Shown: piece by piece, positions 1 through 8,180 of the stretch | Numbering within the stretch: the stretch's first letter is position 1 | Layout of the letters: the number at the start of each line of letters is the position of its first letter | From: Vreelandella neptunia | GTDB lineage: Bacteria; Pseudomonadota; Gammaproteobacteria; Pseudomonadales; Halomonadaceae | Reading direction: 5' to 3' | Assembly: GCF_000712975.1 (NCBI RefSeq) | Contig: NZ_JHQL01000001.1 | Coordinates: 288,615 to 352,614, forward strand | Length of the DNA stretch: 64,000 nucleotides | Program-made: the position numbers and the translations under genes | Notes under the pieces: generated by a model | Told to the model about the DNA's origin: nothing | What the model saw: only the letters and a program-made list of their open reading frames with translations | Databases searched by the model: none

Positions 1-304
1 TCAAATCGTTGACACACATAGCGACCAAGTCAATGCCAATGGTGTCATGCTTACCAAGGTCCATGGCAAGACGCAACTTTGTGCCGACACCATCCGTGCC
101 GGAGACCAAGACTGGCTGCTTATAACCAGCGGGAAGCTCACACAATGCGCCAAACCCGCCAAGGCCACCCAGGACTTCAGGGCGTGTCGTGCGTTTGGCA
201 ACGTGTTTGATGCGATCAACTAGCGCGTTGCCGGCATCAATATCGACACCTGCGTCTTTATAGCTGAGTGAGGGAGTGGCCTGAGAAGTGGAGGTATCGG
301 TCAT
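1..304 (-). CDS. purM: Phosphoribosylformylglycinamidine cyclo-ligase (AIR synthetase), 5' part only
   Basis: This is the N-terminal ~101 codons of PurM, the ATP-dependent enzyme that closes the imidazole ring in de novo purine synthesis (FGAM to AIR). Translation of the reverse strand from the ATG at 304 reads [20 protein letters not shown], then the family motifs [23 protein letters not shown] and [13 protein letters not shown]. The gene runs off the left edge, so the rest of the protein cannot be assessed. It is divergent from the PerM-like gene; purM next to hda is also known from Pseudomonas. Identity is clear from the motifs. Confidence 0.95.
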   Translation of the reverse strand, partial: MTDTSTSQATPSLSYKDAGVDIDAGNALVDRIKHVAKRTTRPEVLGGLGGFGALCELPAGYKQPVLVSGTDGVGTKLRLAMDLGKHDTIGIDLVAMCVNDL

Positions 305-504
305 GACAGATCCTGTGAAGCCTATAGCAGTACGGGTAGTGCTGGCGAAATGGCCAGTGCTGGGGCGATAACGGAACGGATTGTAACACCCAGAGACGTA
401 AGTCGCATCGATGTGCGGCGTTAACCGATGTTCAATACGCTACTTTTGTTACTATTCAGTACGCTAAGGGCGCTAACCATCTTTCCAGGAGGGATATAAA
501 GAGC

Positions 505-1617
505 ATGCGACATTCATGGTGGGGCGTTGTGTTTTTGGTGGTGTTGGTGGGCTGCCTGTATTTACTCGATGCGGTATTGATGCCATTTATCGCTGGTTTA
601 ATTTTGGCTTACCTGGCTGACCCGCTTACCAATTATTTTCAGCGCTTAGGCATGAAGCGACCTTGGGCGGTGAGTAGCGTATTTTTAGTTTTGTTGCTGA
701 TTCTTATCTTAAGCCTGCTCGTTTTAATACCGCTGGTTGTTCAGCAGACGAAACAGTTAGGAGAGGCGTTACCGAGTGTCTTTAATTGGGTAGAAAACAT
801 TTTGGCACCGCAAGTACAAGAGTGGACAGGGTATGATCTAGGGGCAGAGTTAACGAACGTTCGGGAAACATTAGTCGAGAATTGGCGTGATGCGGGTAGC
901 TATGCGGCTCAGGCGTTAAGTCAAATAGGTCGTTCGGGTATGGCTTTTGTTTCCTGGGTCACTTACGTTGCTTTGATCCCAGTCGTCACATTTTATTTGT
1001 TACTTGATTGGAGCAGGCTGCTTTCAAGTCTTGCTGATTTGGTTCCCCGTCAATGGACAAGTGATGTTTTCCGGTTGGCCCAGCGCTGCGATGAAGTTCT
1101 ATCCGCCTTTCTGCGTGGTCAGCTACTGGTTATGCTGTGCTTAGGCATTATTTATGCAGCAGGCTTAACGTTAATGGGTTTGAATTTTGGCTTGCTGATT
1201 GGTGTTGTGTCTGGGCTTGTTAGTATTGTGCCATTCCTGGGTTTCATTGTGGGTTTGGTGGTGGCCCTCATTGTTGCGCTTTTCCAATTTGATACGTGGT
1301 GGGCTGTGCTGGGGGTGATCGCGGTATTTGGTATCGGTCAAGCGGCAGAAAGTGTCATACTTCAGCCTAAACTGTTAGGCGATAAAATCGGTTTGCATCC
1401 TGTTGCGGTTATTTTTGCAGTACTGGCGGGGGGGCATCTGTTTGGCCTTACAGGGGTGCTTTTAGCATTGCCTGCCGCAGCGGTCATTATGGTGCTTTTA
1501 AGGGAAGTTAAAGATCGTTATAAAGGCAGCGCTCTCTATGATGCCGAGCAACGTCCGACAGAACAGCAACATCATAATGATGGACAGGGTCGTCACGATG
1601 AAAGGGAGTCACCATGA
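505..1617 (+). CDS. AI-2E family (PerM-like) membrane transporter
   Basis: A 370-residue inner-membrane protein of the AI-2E transporter/PerM family, with about eight hydrophobic segments and a hydrophilic stretch at residues ~75-140. The conserved C-terminal block (GIGQAAESVILQPKLLGDKI, then HPVAVIFAVLAGG) is family-typical. Substrates of this family vary, including autoinducer-2 export and sodium/proton exchange, so the substrate here is open. The start is supported by an AGGAGGG Shine-Dalgarno just upstream. The stop overlaps the hda start (ATGA), so the two are probably co-transcribed and translationally coupled. The charged C-terminal tail (~residues 345-370) is likely cytoplasmic. Confidence 0.85.
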   Translation: MRHSWWGVVFLVVLVGCLYLLDAVLMPFIAGLILAYLADPLTNYFQRLGMKRPWAVSSVFLVLLLILILSLLVLIPLVVQQTKQLGEALPSVFNWVENILAPQVQEWTGYDLGAELTNVRETLVENWRDAGSYAAQALSQIGRSGMAFVSWVTYVALIPVVTFYLLLDWSRLLSSLADLVPRQWTSDVFRLAQRCDEVLSAFLRGQLLVMLCLGIIYAAGLTLMGLNFGLLIGVVSGLVSIVPFLGFIVGLVVALIVALFQFDTWWAVLGVIAVFGIGQAAESVILQPKLLGDKIGLHPVAVIFAVLAGGHLFGLTGVLLALPAAAVIMVLLREVKDRYKGSALYDAEQRPTEQQHHNDGQGRHDERESP

Positions 1618-2318
1618 GCCGATTACCGGCACAGCTACCGCTTGGGGTAGGGTTGCGAGACGACGCGACATTTAATAATTACTATGCCTCACAAGCAAAT
1701 GCGTCATTAATGGAGTACTTGAGCCGGCAGCTTAAGGCGGATGCTGAACCATTCTTGTATTTATGGGGCGCGCCGGGCAGTGGCCGAAGCCATCTTTTAC
1801 AGGCGGCATGTCACGCTGCCTCCGATGCAGACAAGCGAGCGCTCTACCTTCCGCTGTCAGATCTTGGCCACTTTCCACCGCTTATGCTGGAGGATATAGA
1901 GTGTCTGGACCTTGTCGCCATTGATGATCTTGAATATGTGATAGGTCGTAAGCGCTGGGAAGAGGCGCTATTTCACGCCTTTAATCGGCTGCGCGATGCG
2001 GGAAAAGCCTTAGTAATCGCTGCTAATACGTCTCCGCGCCAGTTAGACGTTGCCTTGCCTGATTTGGCGTCACGATTAACGTGGGGAGTTACGTTTCATC
2101 TACATCCACTGGATGATAACGAGCGCTTAGCGGCATTAAAGCTTCGTGCTAACGTTCGGGGAATGCAGTTGCCTGATGACGTAGGGCGCTACATTATGCA
2201 TCGTGGGCCACGTGAGCTAGGAGAGTTGTGTCGTGCACTTGAGACGCTTGATCAAGCGTCGCTATCCGCTAAGCGGAAGTTGACTATACCTTTCGTCAAG
2301 TCGGCGCTTAATTGGTAA
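1614..2318 (+). CDS. hda: DnaA regulatory inactivator Hda
   Basis: Hda is a DnaA-related AAA+ protein that, with the DNA-loaded sliding clamp, stimulates hydrolysis of DnaA-ATP and so limits re-initiation of replication. The 234-residue product begins with a short clamp-binding-like motif (AQLPLGV, residues 6-12). It then carries a P-loop WGAPGSGRSH (51-60), in which Arg stands where most P-loops have Lys, and a Walker B-like VAIDDLEYV. It lacks the DnaA C-terminal DNA-binding domain, as expected. It overlaps the upstream PerM-like gene by 4 bp and is followed by a strong hairpin terminator. The placement near purM matches Pseudomonas. Confidence 0.92.
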   Translation: MSRLPAQLPLGVGLRDDATFNNYYASQANASLMEYLSRQLKADAEPFLYLWGAPGSGRSHLLQAACHAASDADKRALYLPLSDLGHFPPLMLEDIECLDLVAIDDLEYVIGRKRWEEALFHAFNRLRDAGKALVIAANTSPRQLDVALPDLASRLTWGVTFHLHPLDDNERLAALKLRANVRGMQLPDDVGRYIMHRGPRELGELCRALETLDQASLSAKRKLTIPFVKSALNW

Positions 2319-2330
2319 CACATAATAAGC

Positions 2331-2366
2331 AAAACGCCCCCGCCAGATCACTGGCAGGGGCGTTTT
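2331..2366. terminator. Bidirectional intrinsic terminator between hda and the phasin gene
   Basis: A GC-rich stem with arms AAAACGCCCC..GCCAG and CTGGC.GGGGCGTTTT encloses a short loop and has A/T tracts on both sides. It lies between convergent hda and the phasin gene and can serve both. Confidence 0.85.
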
Positions 2367-2395
2367 AGTAACAGCAAGTCAATAACCGAAACAGG

Positions 2396-2770
2396 TTAAG
2401 CTGTTTTGCTCATTTTGCTGGCTGCTGCTTGTGCTTGCTTAACGTTATCTTCAGTCAGTTTTTGACCTTTCTGCAAGAAGTCTTGCTGAAGAGCGACCAC
2501 TTTATCCGCATCGCCTTTTACACGCTCAGCCAGTTCTTTAGCCACTTTCTGCTGACCTTCCATATAGCTACGCAGGCCGCTGGCATCTTTAACGCTCATC
2601 AGCTGACGCATTTGGGCGATGCCGGTATCTACGTAAGATTTGTTGGCATCAAGCTGTGCGTTAAGCATTTTTTCAGAATAGTCGATACTTAGCGTCATAT
2701 AGGCACGTACAGGTGCCATGAAGAAGTTATCGAACTGCTGAGTCATTTCGTTGGTGTTAAATGTTTGCAT
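2396..2770 (-). CDS. Phasin family protein
   Basis: A 124-residue, all-helical, Met/Gln/Lys-rich protein of the phasin family, small amphipathic proteins that coat polyhydroxyalkanoate granules. Recognisable features are the N-terminal FNTNEMTQQFDNFFMAPVRA segment, a long amphipathic helix around residues 30-110 and the Ala/Lys-rich end. The chosen ATG at 2770 has an AGGAG ribosome site at good spacing; an upstream in-frame start at 2809 lacks one. No PHA synthase or depolymerase gene is nearby, so the granule role is inferred from family membership. It is monocistronic and ends at a shared terminator with hda. Confidence 0.82.
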   Translation of the reverse strand: MQTFNTNEMTQQFDNFFMAPVRAYMTLSIDYSEKMLNAQLDANKSYVDTGIAQMRQLMSVKDASGLRSYMEGQQKVAKELAERVKGDADKVVALQQDFLQKGQKLTEDNVKQAQAAASKMSKTA

Positions 2771-3119
2771 GGTAAACACTCCTGTTCCATTGCTCACTAA
2801 TCGGCCCAATGATTGGCGGTGCCGTTAGTGTTGGTTGATCAGCAACGGTTTTGTTAAGCATTCACCGCGGCTGATATCTAGTTATCTTGCGTTGCAGCAT
2901 AACAGGGGTTTTTGTGCAGTGCAACATTGCTGAGGATTGGATTTATAAAATATGTAACTGTCGCTGAGGAAGTTAATAATGCGTGTAGATTTACCTAACG
3001 CGTCGATGGCGCTAGGCTTAAGCGTATAGATAACCGTTACCACTAAAATAATCATTATAAAACATTATGTTAGTGATGTGGGTAGCGTTAGTTTAGGTTG
3101 TTTTAAAAGGAGTGCAAGG
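2771..3119. other. Intergenic region between phasin and fumC
   Basis: About 350 bp between two divergent genes. It is A/T-rich and should hold both promoters, but I could not pick a convincing -35/-10 pair. The only clear signal is the AAGGAG Shine-Dalgarno at 3107-3112 that sets the fumC start. No small ORF with a plausible ribosome site was seen. Confidence 0.5.
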
Positions 3120-4496
3120 ATGGACACACGTATTGAACGGGACAGCATGGGTGAGCTTGATGTGCCTGTGAATGCACTTTATGGTGCTCAAACACAGCGG
3201 GCTATCAACAACTTTCCTGTTTCGCATACTCCCATGCCATCAGCGTTTATTCATGCTGTCGCGCGTATAAAGCTTGCTGCCGCACGCAGTAACTATCAGT
3301 TGGACTTGCTGGATAAGCCTCGTGCCGATGCGATCATTAAAGCTGCTGGAGAGGTAATTGAGGGTCAGCATGACGCGCACTTTCCGATCGATGTCTTTCA
3401 GACAGGGTCTGGTACGTCGACTAATATGAACGTTAACGAAGTGCTAGCGACGCTTGCGAGTCGTGAAGGGATCGACGTAACGCCAAATGACCACGTTAAT
3501 ATGGGGCAGTCGAGCAACGACGTTATCCCGACGGCCATTCACTTGTCGGCAGCGATAGCTGTTCATGAAAGGCTTCGTCCTGCCTTAGTGTCGCTGCAGG
3601 CGACGATTGACCATAGGGCTAGTGAGTTGGCTCACGTTGTTAAAACAGGTCGTACCCATCTAATGGATGCCATGCCGCTGCGTATGGATCAAGAGTTAGG
3701 AGCGTGGTCGAGCCAAGTGGGGCAGGCTATTGAGCGTTTTGATAGCGCCATGACAAGATTGTGTCGATTAGCGCAAGGCGGTACGGCGGTAGGCACCGGT
3801 ATTAATGCGCCTGAAGGGTTTTCCGAGCTAATGGCTCGCGACTTAAGTCAGCAAACCGGGCTGCCCTTTGAGCCTAACGAGAGCTTTTTTGCCAGTTTGG
3901 CCTCCCAGGATGCTGCCGTAGAGTTATCTGGTCAGTTAAAGGGATTTGCATGTGTGGTTATGAAGATCGCTAACGATTTGCGCTGGATGAATTCAGGGCC
4001 GTTGGCAGGGTTGGGCGAGATTGAACTTGAGGCACTGCAGCCTGGTAGTTCCATTATGCCGGGTAAGGTAAATCCTGTGATTCCTGAGTCGGCCGCCCAA
4101 GCAGCAGCACAAGTCATCGGTCTGGATGCCGCAGTAACGGTTGCTGGGCAGAGTGGTAACTTTCAGCTCAACGTGATGCTGCCGTTAGTAGCGTCGAATC
4201 TTCTTACATCGATTACCTTGATGAGTAACACAGCCACTTTGCTGGCTGAACGTGCTACCGCCACCTTCCGCGTGCGTGATGATAATTTACAGGGGCCACT
4301 CGCACGGAATCCTATTTTAGTGACTGCTCTTAATAGTGTGATTGGCTATAACGCCGCTGCCGCGGTGGCTAAAAAAGCCTATCAAGCTGGGCGGCCAATC
4401 ATCGACGTCGCCGAAGAAGAAACTGATCTGGATCGCGCAACGCTTGAGCGCTTGCTAGACCCTGTTGTGCTTACGAAAGGAGGCATACCGAAGTAG
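3120..4496 (+). CDS. fumC: Fumarate hydratase class II
   Basis: Iron-independent class II fumarase, interconverting fumarate and L-malate in the TCA cycle as a cytoplasmic homotetramer. Family signatures are present: TGSGTSTNMNVNEV near residues 98-111, KTGRTHLMDAMP around residue 180, and the superfamily signature GSSIMPGKVNP at ~309-319. The product is ~458 residues, normal for FumC. The ATG at 3120 is preferred because AAGGAG lies 7 bases upstream; a longer reading from 3078 adds 14 unrelated residues. The superfamily also contains aspartase and argininosuccinate lyase, but overall similarity fits fumarase. Confidence 0.93.
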   Translation: MDTRIERDSMGELDVPVNALYGAQTQRAINNFPVSHTPMPSAFIHAVARIKLAAARSNYQLDLLDKPRADAIIKAAGEVIEGQHDAHFPIDVFQTGSGTSTNMNVNEVLATLASREGIDVTPNDHVNMGQSSNDVIPTAIHLSAAIAVHERLRPALVSLQATIDHRASELAHVVKTGRTHLMDAMPLRMDQELGAWSSQVGQAIERFDSAMTRLCRLAQGGTAVGTGINAPEGFSELMARDLSQQTGLPFEPNESFFASLASQDAAVELSGQLKGFACVVMKIANDLRWMNSGPLAGLGEIELEALQPGSSIMPGKVNPVIPESAAQAAAQVIGLDAAVTVAGQSGNFQLNVMLPLVASNLLTSITLMSNTATLLAERATATFRVRDDNLQGPLARNPILVTALNSVIGYNAAAAVAKKAYQAGRPIIDVAEEETDLDRATLERLLDPVVLTKGGIPK

Positions 4497-4498
4497 CC

Positions 4499-4537
4499 TC
4501 TGTTGAGTGTTAAAGGGTCTGTTGAGTGTTAAAAGGG
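4499..4537. repeat. Tandem duplication of about 19 bp after fumC
   Basis: TCTGTTGAGTGTTAAAGGG is followed immediately by the same unit with one extra A. The repeat fills nearly the whole gap between convergent fumC and the next gene. It looks like a recent slippage duplication and carries no recognised function. Confidence 0.8.
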
Positions 4538-4543
4538 CAGACG

Positions 4544-5614
4544 TTAGGTTTCTTGCTCTTCCGTTTTGCCCTTTTGAATGGTTTCACTCGCCTCTTGGCG
4601 CTCTGCTGCACTGGCATCAGGTGTGTCGTGCTCATCCTGGCGTGAGGGGCGGTAGCAAAAAGTTGCCAATATAGGAAAGTGATCAGACCCAAACGCCCCA
4701 AGGCGTTGCATGTTAACGAGAGTGAAATGCTCGCTAACAAATGCGTGGTCAAGGGGCCAGCGAAGAATGGGGTAACTGGCATGAAAGGTACTGAACATAC
4801 CGCGTCCACGGCGTGGATCAAGCATGCCTGCTATACGGCAGAAGCGCCGAGTTGTGCGTGACCAGGCAACGTCATTCAGATCTCCTGCGACAAGAGTGGC
4901 TTTTGGGTCTTGATGGATTTCTTTTCCAATCCATAAAAGCTCCGCATCACGCCATAGAGACTTTTCACTTTCACTGGGCGCTGGTGGCCTTGGATGAACG
5001 GCAAATAGACGGATATGCTGGCCGCTTTTCAGTTCTACCTGAGTGTGAATTGAGGGTATGTCGTCTTGTATAAGCCACTTTACCTCGGTATTTTTCAGCG
5101 CTAGCCGTGAATAAAGATGCATGCCATAAAGGTTATCTAGTGGAACCTTAACGCTATGAGGCCATTGCTCGTCTAGTGCTGGATCCAATTGATCTTGCCA
5201 CCATTGATCTGACTCTAAAGTGAGAATCATATCGGGCTGATGGTGCGTTATCATCTCCAGGAGTTTTTTTGATTGACGGTTTGGTGTCAGTACATTGGCG
5301 ATGAGTAGGGTGATCATCTGGTCTTCAGGCGCGTTATGTGCGGTTTTAACCTGAACTGGCCAGAGCTTTGTCCATGGCAAGATGTAGCGTAATTGCAGCC
5401 CTAACGTAACGAATGAAACAAGTATTGCTGTCACTTGCCACTGTCCTGGTTCTAATACCAATAGGCTCGCCAAGCCGCACGCCAAAGCGAGCACGGCGAT
5501 TTGTAGTCGAGGAAATTCAAAACTGCGCACCCACCACCAGCGCATCGGCACGCGAGCGATAAGAGTGGCAAGTAACAGGGAGATGGCGGTGCATCCTAGC
5601 AAAGGCCCAAGCAA
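4544..5614 (-). CDS. Membrane-anchored endonuclease/exonuclease/phosphatase (EEP) family protein
   Basis: A 356-residue protein with two to three N-terminal hydrophobic segments (residues ~1-85) followed by an EEP-superfamily domain, the fold of DNase I, inositol phosphatases and sphingomyelinases. Visible catalytic motifs in order are IANVLTPNR, LESDQWW (metal-binding Glu), FAVHPRPPAP, AGDLNDVAWS and FGSDHFPILA near the C-terminus, matching the Asn/Glu/Asp-Asn/Asp-His pattern. The C-terminal ~35 residues are charged and low-complexity. The true substrate (nucleic acid, phospholipid or sugar phosphate) cannot be told. It is convergent with fumC and stands alone. Confidence 0.8.
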   Translation of the reverse strand: MLGPLLGCTAISLLLATLIARVPMRWWWVRSFEFPRLQIAVLALACGLASLLVLEPGQWQVTAILVSFVTLGLQLRYILPWTKLWPVQVKTAHNAPEDQMITLLIANVLTPNRQSKKLLEMITHHQPDMILTLESDQWWQDQLDPALDEQWPHSVKVPLDNLYGMHLYSRLALKNTEVKWLIQDDIPSIHTQVELKSGQHIRLFAVHPRPPAPSESEKSLWRDAELLWIGKEIHQDPKATLVAGDLNDVAWSRTTRRFCRIAGMLDPRRGRGMFSTFHASYPILRWPLDHAFVSEHFTLVNMQRLGAFGSDHFPILATFCYRPSRQDEHDTPDASAAERQEASETIQKGKTEEQET

Positions 5615-5769
5615 GGTTTACCTCCTGGTTTAACCGTGAATAGTTATTAATCTACGAAATAGTCGCTAAGCTATGATCAGCTTAGCGGCAAGAAGAGATA
5701 TGTGTCGATCTCACTTTGCAATTGAGCAGTGTTAGTTTATTAGCCTCATTTCAAAGTGCTAAAAACTAC

Positions 5770-5797
5770 TTGCAATTCAGCTATGAAGCCGTAGAAT
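5770..5797 (+). promoter_or_regulatory. Sigma70-type promoter of the tRNA-Val genes
   Basis: TTGCAA (5770-5775) and TAGAAT (5792-5797) are separated by 16 bp and end about 18 bp before the first tRNA. They are followed by a G/C-rich GCATCCG segment as at stringently controlled stable-RNA promoters. Confidence 0.6.
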
Positions 5798-5815
5798 ACG
5801 CATCCGTTGCACAGC

Positions 5816-5892
5816 AGGACCATAGCTCAGTTGGTTAGAGCGCCACGTTGACATCGTGGAGGTCGGCGGTTCAAATCCGCCTGGTCCTACCA
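5816..5892 (+). tRNA. tRNA-Val (anticodon GAC), copy 1
   Basis: A 77-nt cloverleaf: acceptor AGGACCA pairs with TGGTCCT, the anticodon stem CCACG/CGTGG encloses the loop TTGACAT (anticodon GAC), the T-loop is GTTCAAATC, and the 3' CCA is encoded. It reads valine codons GUC/GUU. It is transcribed with an identical second copy. Confidence 0.97.
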
Positions 5893-5942
5893 TTTACGTT
5901 ATGTGCAACTAGTTACTTATACTTTTTATGTAGCTTACATTT

Positions 5943-6019
5943 AGGACCATAGCTCAGTTGGTTAGAGCGCCACGTTGACATCGTGGAGGTCGGCGGTTCA
6001 AATCCGCCTGGTCCTACCA
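5943..6019 (+). tRNA. tRNA-Val (anticodon GAC), copy 2
   Basis: Identical in sequence to the copy 127 bp upstream, with encoded CCA. The 50-bp spacer between the copies has no promoter that I can identify, so both probably come from one transcript ending at the hairpin just downstream. Confidence 0.97.
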
Positions 6020-6033
6020 AATACCTGCACTTG

Positions 6034-6064
6034 AAAGCCCCCTGCATATGCACGGGGCTTTTTT
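6034..6064 (+). terminator. Intrinsic terminator of the tRNA-Val transcript
   Basis: The stem AAGCCCC (6035-6041) / GGGGCTT (6054-6060) is followed by a run of T residues. It also sits at the 3' end of the convergent msrC gene. Confidence 0.85.
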
Positions 6065-6065
6065 G

Positions 6066-6542
6066 TTATTGGTTGATAAAGAAGGGTAGGTCAGTTTGGC
6101 GAATAAACGTAGCCACAAGTGCTTCAATGCCTGACTGATCTTCTTGGCTAAAGCGTGCGTGCTGGGGGCTATCTAAGTCGAGCACTCCCCATAGGTGGCC
6201 GTCGATCACGATGGGAACAACGAGTTCTGAGCGTGAATCCGCATCGCAGGCGATATGATCAGCAATGGCGTGAACGTCATCAACGCGTTGAGTCGCCTGC
6301 AGGCGTGCCGCAGCTCCGCAAACACCTTTGTTGAAGGGGATTGGGTGGCAGGCGGGTTTACCCTGAAATGGGCCAAGGCTGAGTTGGTTGGGCTGGCGTT
6401 GGAGATAAACCCCCACCCAATTTAGCTCTTCTAATGTGTGATAAATAAAAGCGCAGGTTTGAGCGCTATTGGTTAGCCAGTCTCGGGTGTCTAGTAAGGC
6501 TTCAAGCTGCCGATTGAGCAGCGCATAATCAACACTATGCAT
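6066..6542 (-). CDS. msrC: Free methionine-(R)-sulfoxide reductase (GAF-domain, MsrC type)
   Basis: A 158-residue single-GAF-domain enzyme that reduces free L-methionine-(R)-sulfoxide with thioredoxin. Family motifs are NWVGVYL, GPFQGKPAC, GVCGAA, HIACDADSRSE and GVLDLDSP. The three Cys residues of the family (65, 75 and 99 from the chosen start) are all present. The ATG at 6542 is preferred because an AAGGA site lies 6 bases upstream; the ATG at 6548 would abut it directly. It lies just downstream of metNIQ on the same strand, which fits salvage of oxidised methionine, but a separate promoter is possible. Confidence 0.9.
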   Translation of the reverse strand: MHSVDYALLNRQLEALLDTRDWLTNSAQTCAFIYHTLEELNWVGVYLQRQPNQLSLGPFQGKPACHPIPFNKGVCGAAARLQATQRVDDVHAIADHIACDADSRSELVVPIVIDGHLWGVLDLDSPQHARFSQEDQSGIEALVATFIRQTDLPFFINQ

Positions 6543-6620
6543 ACGCATTCCTTATGGGATTAAACGCATCATGCCAGCCCTAGGGCTGGCATGATTAAAT
6601 TGCTAGAAAAGCGGTGCTGT

Positions 6621-7412
6621 TTATTCGATCCAGCCGGGAACTGCCGCACCCTTAAACAGTTCTTCTGCTTTTTCGATGACTTCATCGCGCTGGTAAGCAT
6701 CAACAAGTTGACGGATTTCTTCGCGCTCTTCATCGCCGCCACGCACCGCGATTAGATTGACATAAGGGGACTCAGGCCCCTCCTTGATTAACGCGTCATC
6801 TAGGCTCAAGCCAGCCGGTTGAGCGAACGTATTATTAATGAACGCCATGTCCACATCGGGTAGCACACGGGGTAGCTGTGCTGCTTCAATTTCGCGGAAG
6901 CGGAAGTTACGCGGATTTTCAGCGATGTCAATGGGGGTGGCTTCCAGGTTGCTCGGATCATTTAGTGTGATCAGACCCTGGTTATGCATCAGAATGAGTG
7001 CACGTCCTTCATTAGACGGATCGTTAGGCAGTGCGATTTGAGCGCCATCGGGCAGCTCTTCAATGCTGTCGTACTTCTCAGAATAAGCGCCGATCGGGTA
7101 AACAAAGGTGTAGCCCGCAATGGCAAGATCATATCCACGGTCATTGACCATGGCCTGTAGGTACGGTTCGTGCTGGTATGCGTTAGCGTCTAAACTGCCG
7201 TCAGCGAGCGCAGCGTTAGGCGTCACGTAGTCAGTAAACTCAATGATTTCGACGTTTAGGTCGAACTCTTCTTTGGCAATCCGAGCAGCCACTTCCATAA
7301 CTTCGGTTTCGGGGCCTGCTACGGTGCCCATTTTGATGGTGCGTGTTTCTGCGTTAGCAACATTAACCGCTAGTGCTAAAGCAGTTAGGCCGCCGATGAG
7401 TAGTTTTTGCAT
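6621..7412 (-). CDS. metQ: Methionine ABC transporter substrate-binding protein (NlpA/MetQ family)
   Basis: Periplasmic D/L-methionine-binding component of MetNIQ, 263 residues. An N-terminal signal peptide (MQKLLIGGLTALALAVNVANA) is followed by the NlpA-family body: IKMGTVAGPETEVME, a YVTPNAALADGSLDANAYQH segment and ALPNDPSNEGRAL. The predicted cleavage is of signal peptidase I type (ANA|E). There is no lipobox cysteine, unlike E. coli MetQ, which is a lipoprotein. The ATG at 7412 is chosen because AGGAG precedes it and it begins the signal peptide. It is third in the metN-metI-metQ operon, controlled by the SAM-responsive leader. Confidence 0.92.
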   Translation of the reverse strand: MQKLLIGGLTALALAVNVANAETRTIKMGTVAGPETEVMEVAARIAKEEFDLNVEIIEFTDYVTPNAALADGSLDANAYQHEPYLQAMVNDRGYDLAIAGYTFVYPIGAYSEKYDSIEELPDGAQIALPNDPSNEGRALILMHNQGLITLNDPSNLEATPIDIAENPRNFRFREIEAAQLPRVLPDVDMAFINNTFAQPAGLSLDDALIKEGPESPYVNLIAVRGGDEEREEIRQLVDAYQRDEVIEKAEELFKGAAVPGWIE

Positions 7413-7526
7413 AGTGTCGCTCCTGTCGCGCAGTAAAGGTTGTATGTGATTATGGAGTAATAAAGAATAAAATTCTAATGCGTTTTGGTTATATTCGTCT
7501 ATGCCGATAAAAGGCACAGGCTATTA

Positions 7527-8180
7527 TCACTTGCGGTCACTTTTACGCACCAAGTAGTCGCCCAGACTTTGGAAGCCCTGCACCATAATCACTAAAATAA
7601 CGACGGTAATTAGCATGATGGTTGGGTTAAAGCGGTTATAACCATAGCGAATTCCTAAATCACCAAGCCCGCCGCCACCTACTGCTCCTGCCATGGCAGA
7701 GTAGCTGACCAGTGTCACTAGTGTAATCGTTAGGCCTGTGATGATGCCGCCCCTTGCTTCAGGGATGAGAACTTTGGTAATAATTTGCCAGGGTGTTGCA
7801 CCCATTGATTGTGCAGACTCAATAAGCCCAGGAGATAGTTCGTTAAGTGCACCTTCTATTAAGCGAGCAACAAAAGGAATAGCAGCAATAGTTAGCGGCA
7901 CTGAGGCTGCATTAATGCCAATAGAGGTGCCTACCAGCATGCGCGTGAAGGGAATAATCGCTACCATCAAAATGATAAAGGGGATTGAGCGGCCAATATT
8001 GGTAACAATGCCTAGCACTTGATTAAGCACCGGCATGGCCAAAATTTGGCGAGGACGGGTAACGTAAAGCATCACGCCAAGCGGCAGGCCAAGTAGGGTA
8101 GCAATGACGCCGGAAATGGCCACCATGTAAAGCGTATCCAGCGTGGCTTGTAAAATAAGATCAAACATTGCGCTGGACAT
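7527..8180 (-). CDS. metI: Methionine ABC transporter permease
   Basis: Integral membrane subunit of the methionine importer, 217 residues with about five transmembrane helices. The ABC-permease EAA-type loop is visible as ESAQSMGATPWQIITKVLIPEA (residues ~120-141), the docking site for the ATPase. The start overlaps the 3' end of metN by about 20 bp. An internal ATG at 8168 is a possible alternative start. It lies between metN and metQ in the operon. Confidence 0.93.
   Translation of the reverse strand: MSSAMFDLILQATLDTLYMVAISGVIATLLGLPLGVMLYVTRPRQILAMPVLNQVLGIVTNIGRSIPFIILMVAIIPFTRMLVGTSIGINAASVPLTIAAIPFVARLIEGALNELSPGLIESAQSMGATPWQIITKVLIPEARGGIITGLTITLVTLVSYSAMAGAVGGGGLGDLGIRYGYNRFNPTIMLITVVILVIMVQGFQSLGDYLVRKSDRK

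Noticed and set aside
2429..2692. 87-codon ORF opposite the phasin gene
   Set aside because: Antisense shadow of a clear gene, no ribosome site and no family features.
5816..6019. tRNA-Val pair as a phage or island attachment site
   Set aside because: The duplicate is a full 77-bp gene copy with no integrase and no foreign genes next to it; simple tandem gene duplication explains it.
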